From assembly GCA_034698045.1 (NCBI GenBank), contig JAQGAU010000505.1, positions 1 through 26,969 on the forward strand: a stretch of DNA of 26,969 nt. Reading direction: 5' to 3'. Of this stretch, positions 25,003 to 26,969 are shown in pieces. The notes beneath the pieces are model-generated. The model saw only the letters and a program-made list of their open reading frames with translations, was not told the origin of the DNA and ran no database searches. Position numbers and translations under genes: made by a program. Origin of the DNA: Paramacrobiotus richtersi. Its lineage: Eukaryota; Tardigrada; Eutardigrada; Parachela; Macrobiotidae. Numbering within the stretch: the stretch's first letter is position 1; the number at the start of each line of letters is the position of its first letter.

Positions 25003-25954
25003 TTACGCCATCGACTCCTGCCCACTATTGGCCTCGGCTTCCCTACCCGTCTGCATATCCAACAGATCCGTCGCCAGGCCGAATCCCTCCTCTGAGTCCT
25101 TCATATCATTCCATCCGGGTGTTTTGATCACTGTCCGTAGATTGGCCGCAATAAACTGCTTGGACTCCCGTTTCAGATCCTCAGCATTGTAGCTGGCCGC
25201 CAGGAGGAACAGGGCACATGCATTATCCGCCGACATGCGCTCAATCAGCTGATACTCACACGACCGTTTCAGATTGTCAATTTGGTACTTGTCGGCGGCC
25301 ACCAGCAGATCCTGGACACTCTGCACCTCCCCGGGGCCGGCGGCGGTGGTGACCTTATCCGTGTACATAAACTCCAGTAGCAGCTGGATAACATCACCAT
25401 CATCCGGCAGATCCACCGTGGCCTTGTTGTTCTCCTTGGTCGGGTGGTTGAACATGGCCTCGAAGTACTTGGAGCGCTGACTGATGATGAGTTTGTGTGC
25501 ACGATGCTCCTTGTTATCCTTACTACGTATCACAACATCCGACCCCCGGCCGCTCTTTAGCAGCTCCCCAAAATCAATGCCCAGGGTGGCGCGGGGAATC
25601 TCTATACGATTGACCGAATTCTCCACCTCCACCAGAATCTCCAGGTACCAGAGGATGCGGATCGAGTCATTCTGGAGGAATTTCTTCTCATCATCAAACA
25701 GATCCCCGTGGGAGATGAACTCGGGCCAGCCCCAACTGAAGTTATCGCGGGTGAAGCAGTCCACCTTGCCCATCTTGGCTGAGCGCTCCATCGTCTTCAG
25801 GGCATCGTGGATGTCGTCTTCAAAGGACAGGATCTTGCCACGGTGCTTGGCCTGCACGTGGCCTTGATTCGGCTGGTACACGCACAGGTAGGCGGAGACA
25901 AAGTTGCGCTCGGGGACGTCGCGGTTGAAGCCCAGGGGATGCACGCGCAAATAC
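25003..25954 (-). CDS. MATH-BTB (SPOP-like) protein, last exon, 5' incomplete
   Basis: One long exon on the minus strand, 316 complete codons to the stop at 25003-25005. The acceptor GATTAG precedes 25954 and the exon opens with one base completing a split codon, then YLRVHPLGF, which fits the middle of a MATH domain. The frame stays open to an ATG at 26046, but the added residues do not look like MATH, so that start is probably false. Counting from the tyrosine: C-terminal half of MATH 1-109 (DNFSWGWPEFI); BTB/POZ about 135-225 (GSDVVIRS, HRAHKLIISQRSKYFEAMF, FMYTDKV, LLVAADKY); short BACK-like helices about 238-285. Family members bind substrates through MATH and CUL3 through BTB, acting as E3 ligase adaptors. 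G+C in this exon is well above the surroundings. The N-terminal exon or exons were not found in the window. Confidence 0.85.
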
Positions 25955-26969
25955 CTAATCAACAACATCCGATTGTTAGAATAATAATCAGTCACCTTTC
26001 TTTGTATGATGAGATTATCAGACAGAGTTTGTTTCCTTTTCAGCATGTTTTTCCCTTATAAATACACCATTGTTCGGCTGTTAATATCTGTCCCGCTAAT
26101 AACGCTGTTAACATTGCTGCCTAGCGTGACAGTAAAATTCCTTCATACAGTCGGAAAAGGATAAAAATAAGCAGCGCAATATTACAAACATCCTGATGTC
26201 GATTTACGCAACGTTTTGCAAACATCTTCCACCCCGCAAAACAGGATTAATTTGTCTGTAAACAAGGTCATCCCAGAATATTTTTCTCATCTTAAAATTC
26301 AGCAGCCTGAAACCGGAACCAACCCCACGTAATCCGCAAGAACCAATCCGCTGACTCGAATAATATTTGCTACCAATAAATCTTCAACCGTGTAATTACG
26401 AGATCTCGTGCCTGACGACCAACGACGTTAAATACTAATCTTAAATTTAAGAAATACAAACTATTGTTCCGCTAGAAATGTACTTGTACCATACTTTTGC
26501 CAAAATAAGTACTCCCTAGCTTTGAAAAAACGAATGCCAAAAACATTTTAACTGATTTTTTTCACGTATTGATTGCTTGTTAGGTTTTTTTACCACGCTA
26601 TCTTCATAACCTCTAAGATTTTCATAAACGAGCAACTTCGCAGTAAAAACCCGGAAGTAGTGAAAACTCATTAAACAATCATAAACCTGATGGACACAAT
26701 ACATACAAAAAGTAAACGAAGAGATTGCACAACGAGCTAACGCTAAGCTAGAGTGGAACGGCTAAATTCCCGGAAATTAAGAATGCAGGCACACCCATTT
26801 CTAGGAAACACAGAATATTACTGAATACTCCAAGATGCGCGACATGTGATTTTGTTTGTTTCTAATCCTCTGATCGTCAATTTGCAAAAGCTAGCTCGAC
26901 ACACCTAAAAGTCCTATCCAAAAGCCTTACAATCGAGATGCAGATACACATCAACTCAAATCTAATGAC
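25955..26969 (-). other. Probable intron of the MATH-BTB gene
   Basis: AT-rich sequence upstream of the BTB exon on the minus strand. I looked for a MATH N-terminal exon (pattern Y-W-I-NF) followed by a donor of matching phase and did not find one, so the intron probably runs beyond the window edge. No repeat or RNA gene was recognised. Confidence 0.4.

Noticed and set aside
25955-26046. ATG at 26046 as the start of the MATH-BTB protein
   Set aside because: The extra N-terminal residues do not fit MATH, and a good acceptor lies exactly where the homology begins, so this stretch is most likely intron.

Overview
The window is nuclear DNA of an animal. Its genes are split by spliceosomal GT-AG introns, mostly short (63 nt to 1.7 kb), and the families are metazoan: a 13-exon SLC44A choline-transporter-like gene, an LC3-type ATG8 gene and a MATH-BTB gene. 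Noncoding DNA is AT-rich. A compact protostome is likely. A tardigrade is my weak guess, made from overall feel and not from a diagnostic sequence.

Left half (about 1-14000, plus strand): a tandem array of four paralogous three-exon genes, copies 1-4, with coding spans 362-3730, 4585-6844, 8029-10155 and 11237-13422. Both introns are phase 0 in every copy. Exon A encodes two Tudor/Agenet-like folds plus a KH-like segment, resembling in order, spacing and key positions the N-terminal module of the FMRP/FXR RNA-binding proteins. Exon B carries a clear F-box and an unrecognised conserved region. Exon C is a short conserved tail. Copies 1, 2 and 4 are intact (540, 519 and 529 aa). Copy 3 has an 8-bp frameshifting deletion in exon A and is probably a pseudogene. 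Promoter-proximal sequence and 3' flanks were duplicated with the genes. Copy 1 intron 2 carries an extra segment of about 770 nt with a decayed, possibly piggyBac-like fragment. An FMRP-like reader module fused to an F-box, amplified in tandem, is the most unusual thing here.

Right half (about 14000-26969, minus strand): conserved single-copy-type genes. An LC3-like ubiquitin-like modifier (two exons, 14288-16388, 122 aa) lies convergent to the array. Upstream of it is an SLC44A1-like transporter (13 coding exons, 17784-23844, 710 aa) whose first intron is best explained by a GC-AG splice pair. Last is the 3'-terminal exon of a SPOP-like MATH-BTB gene (25003-25954), whose 5' exon or exons I could not find in the window.

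Possible common theme (inference only): F-box proteins (SCF/CUL1 adaptors), MATH-BTB proteins (CUL3 adaptors) and LC3 all act in regulated protein turnover. They are on opposite strands with separate promoters, so shared regulation is not implied.
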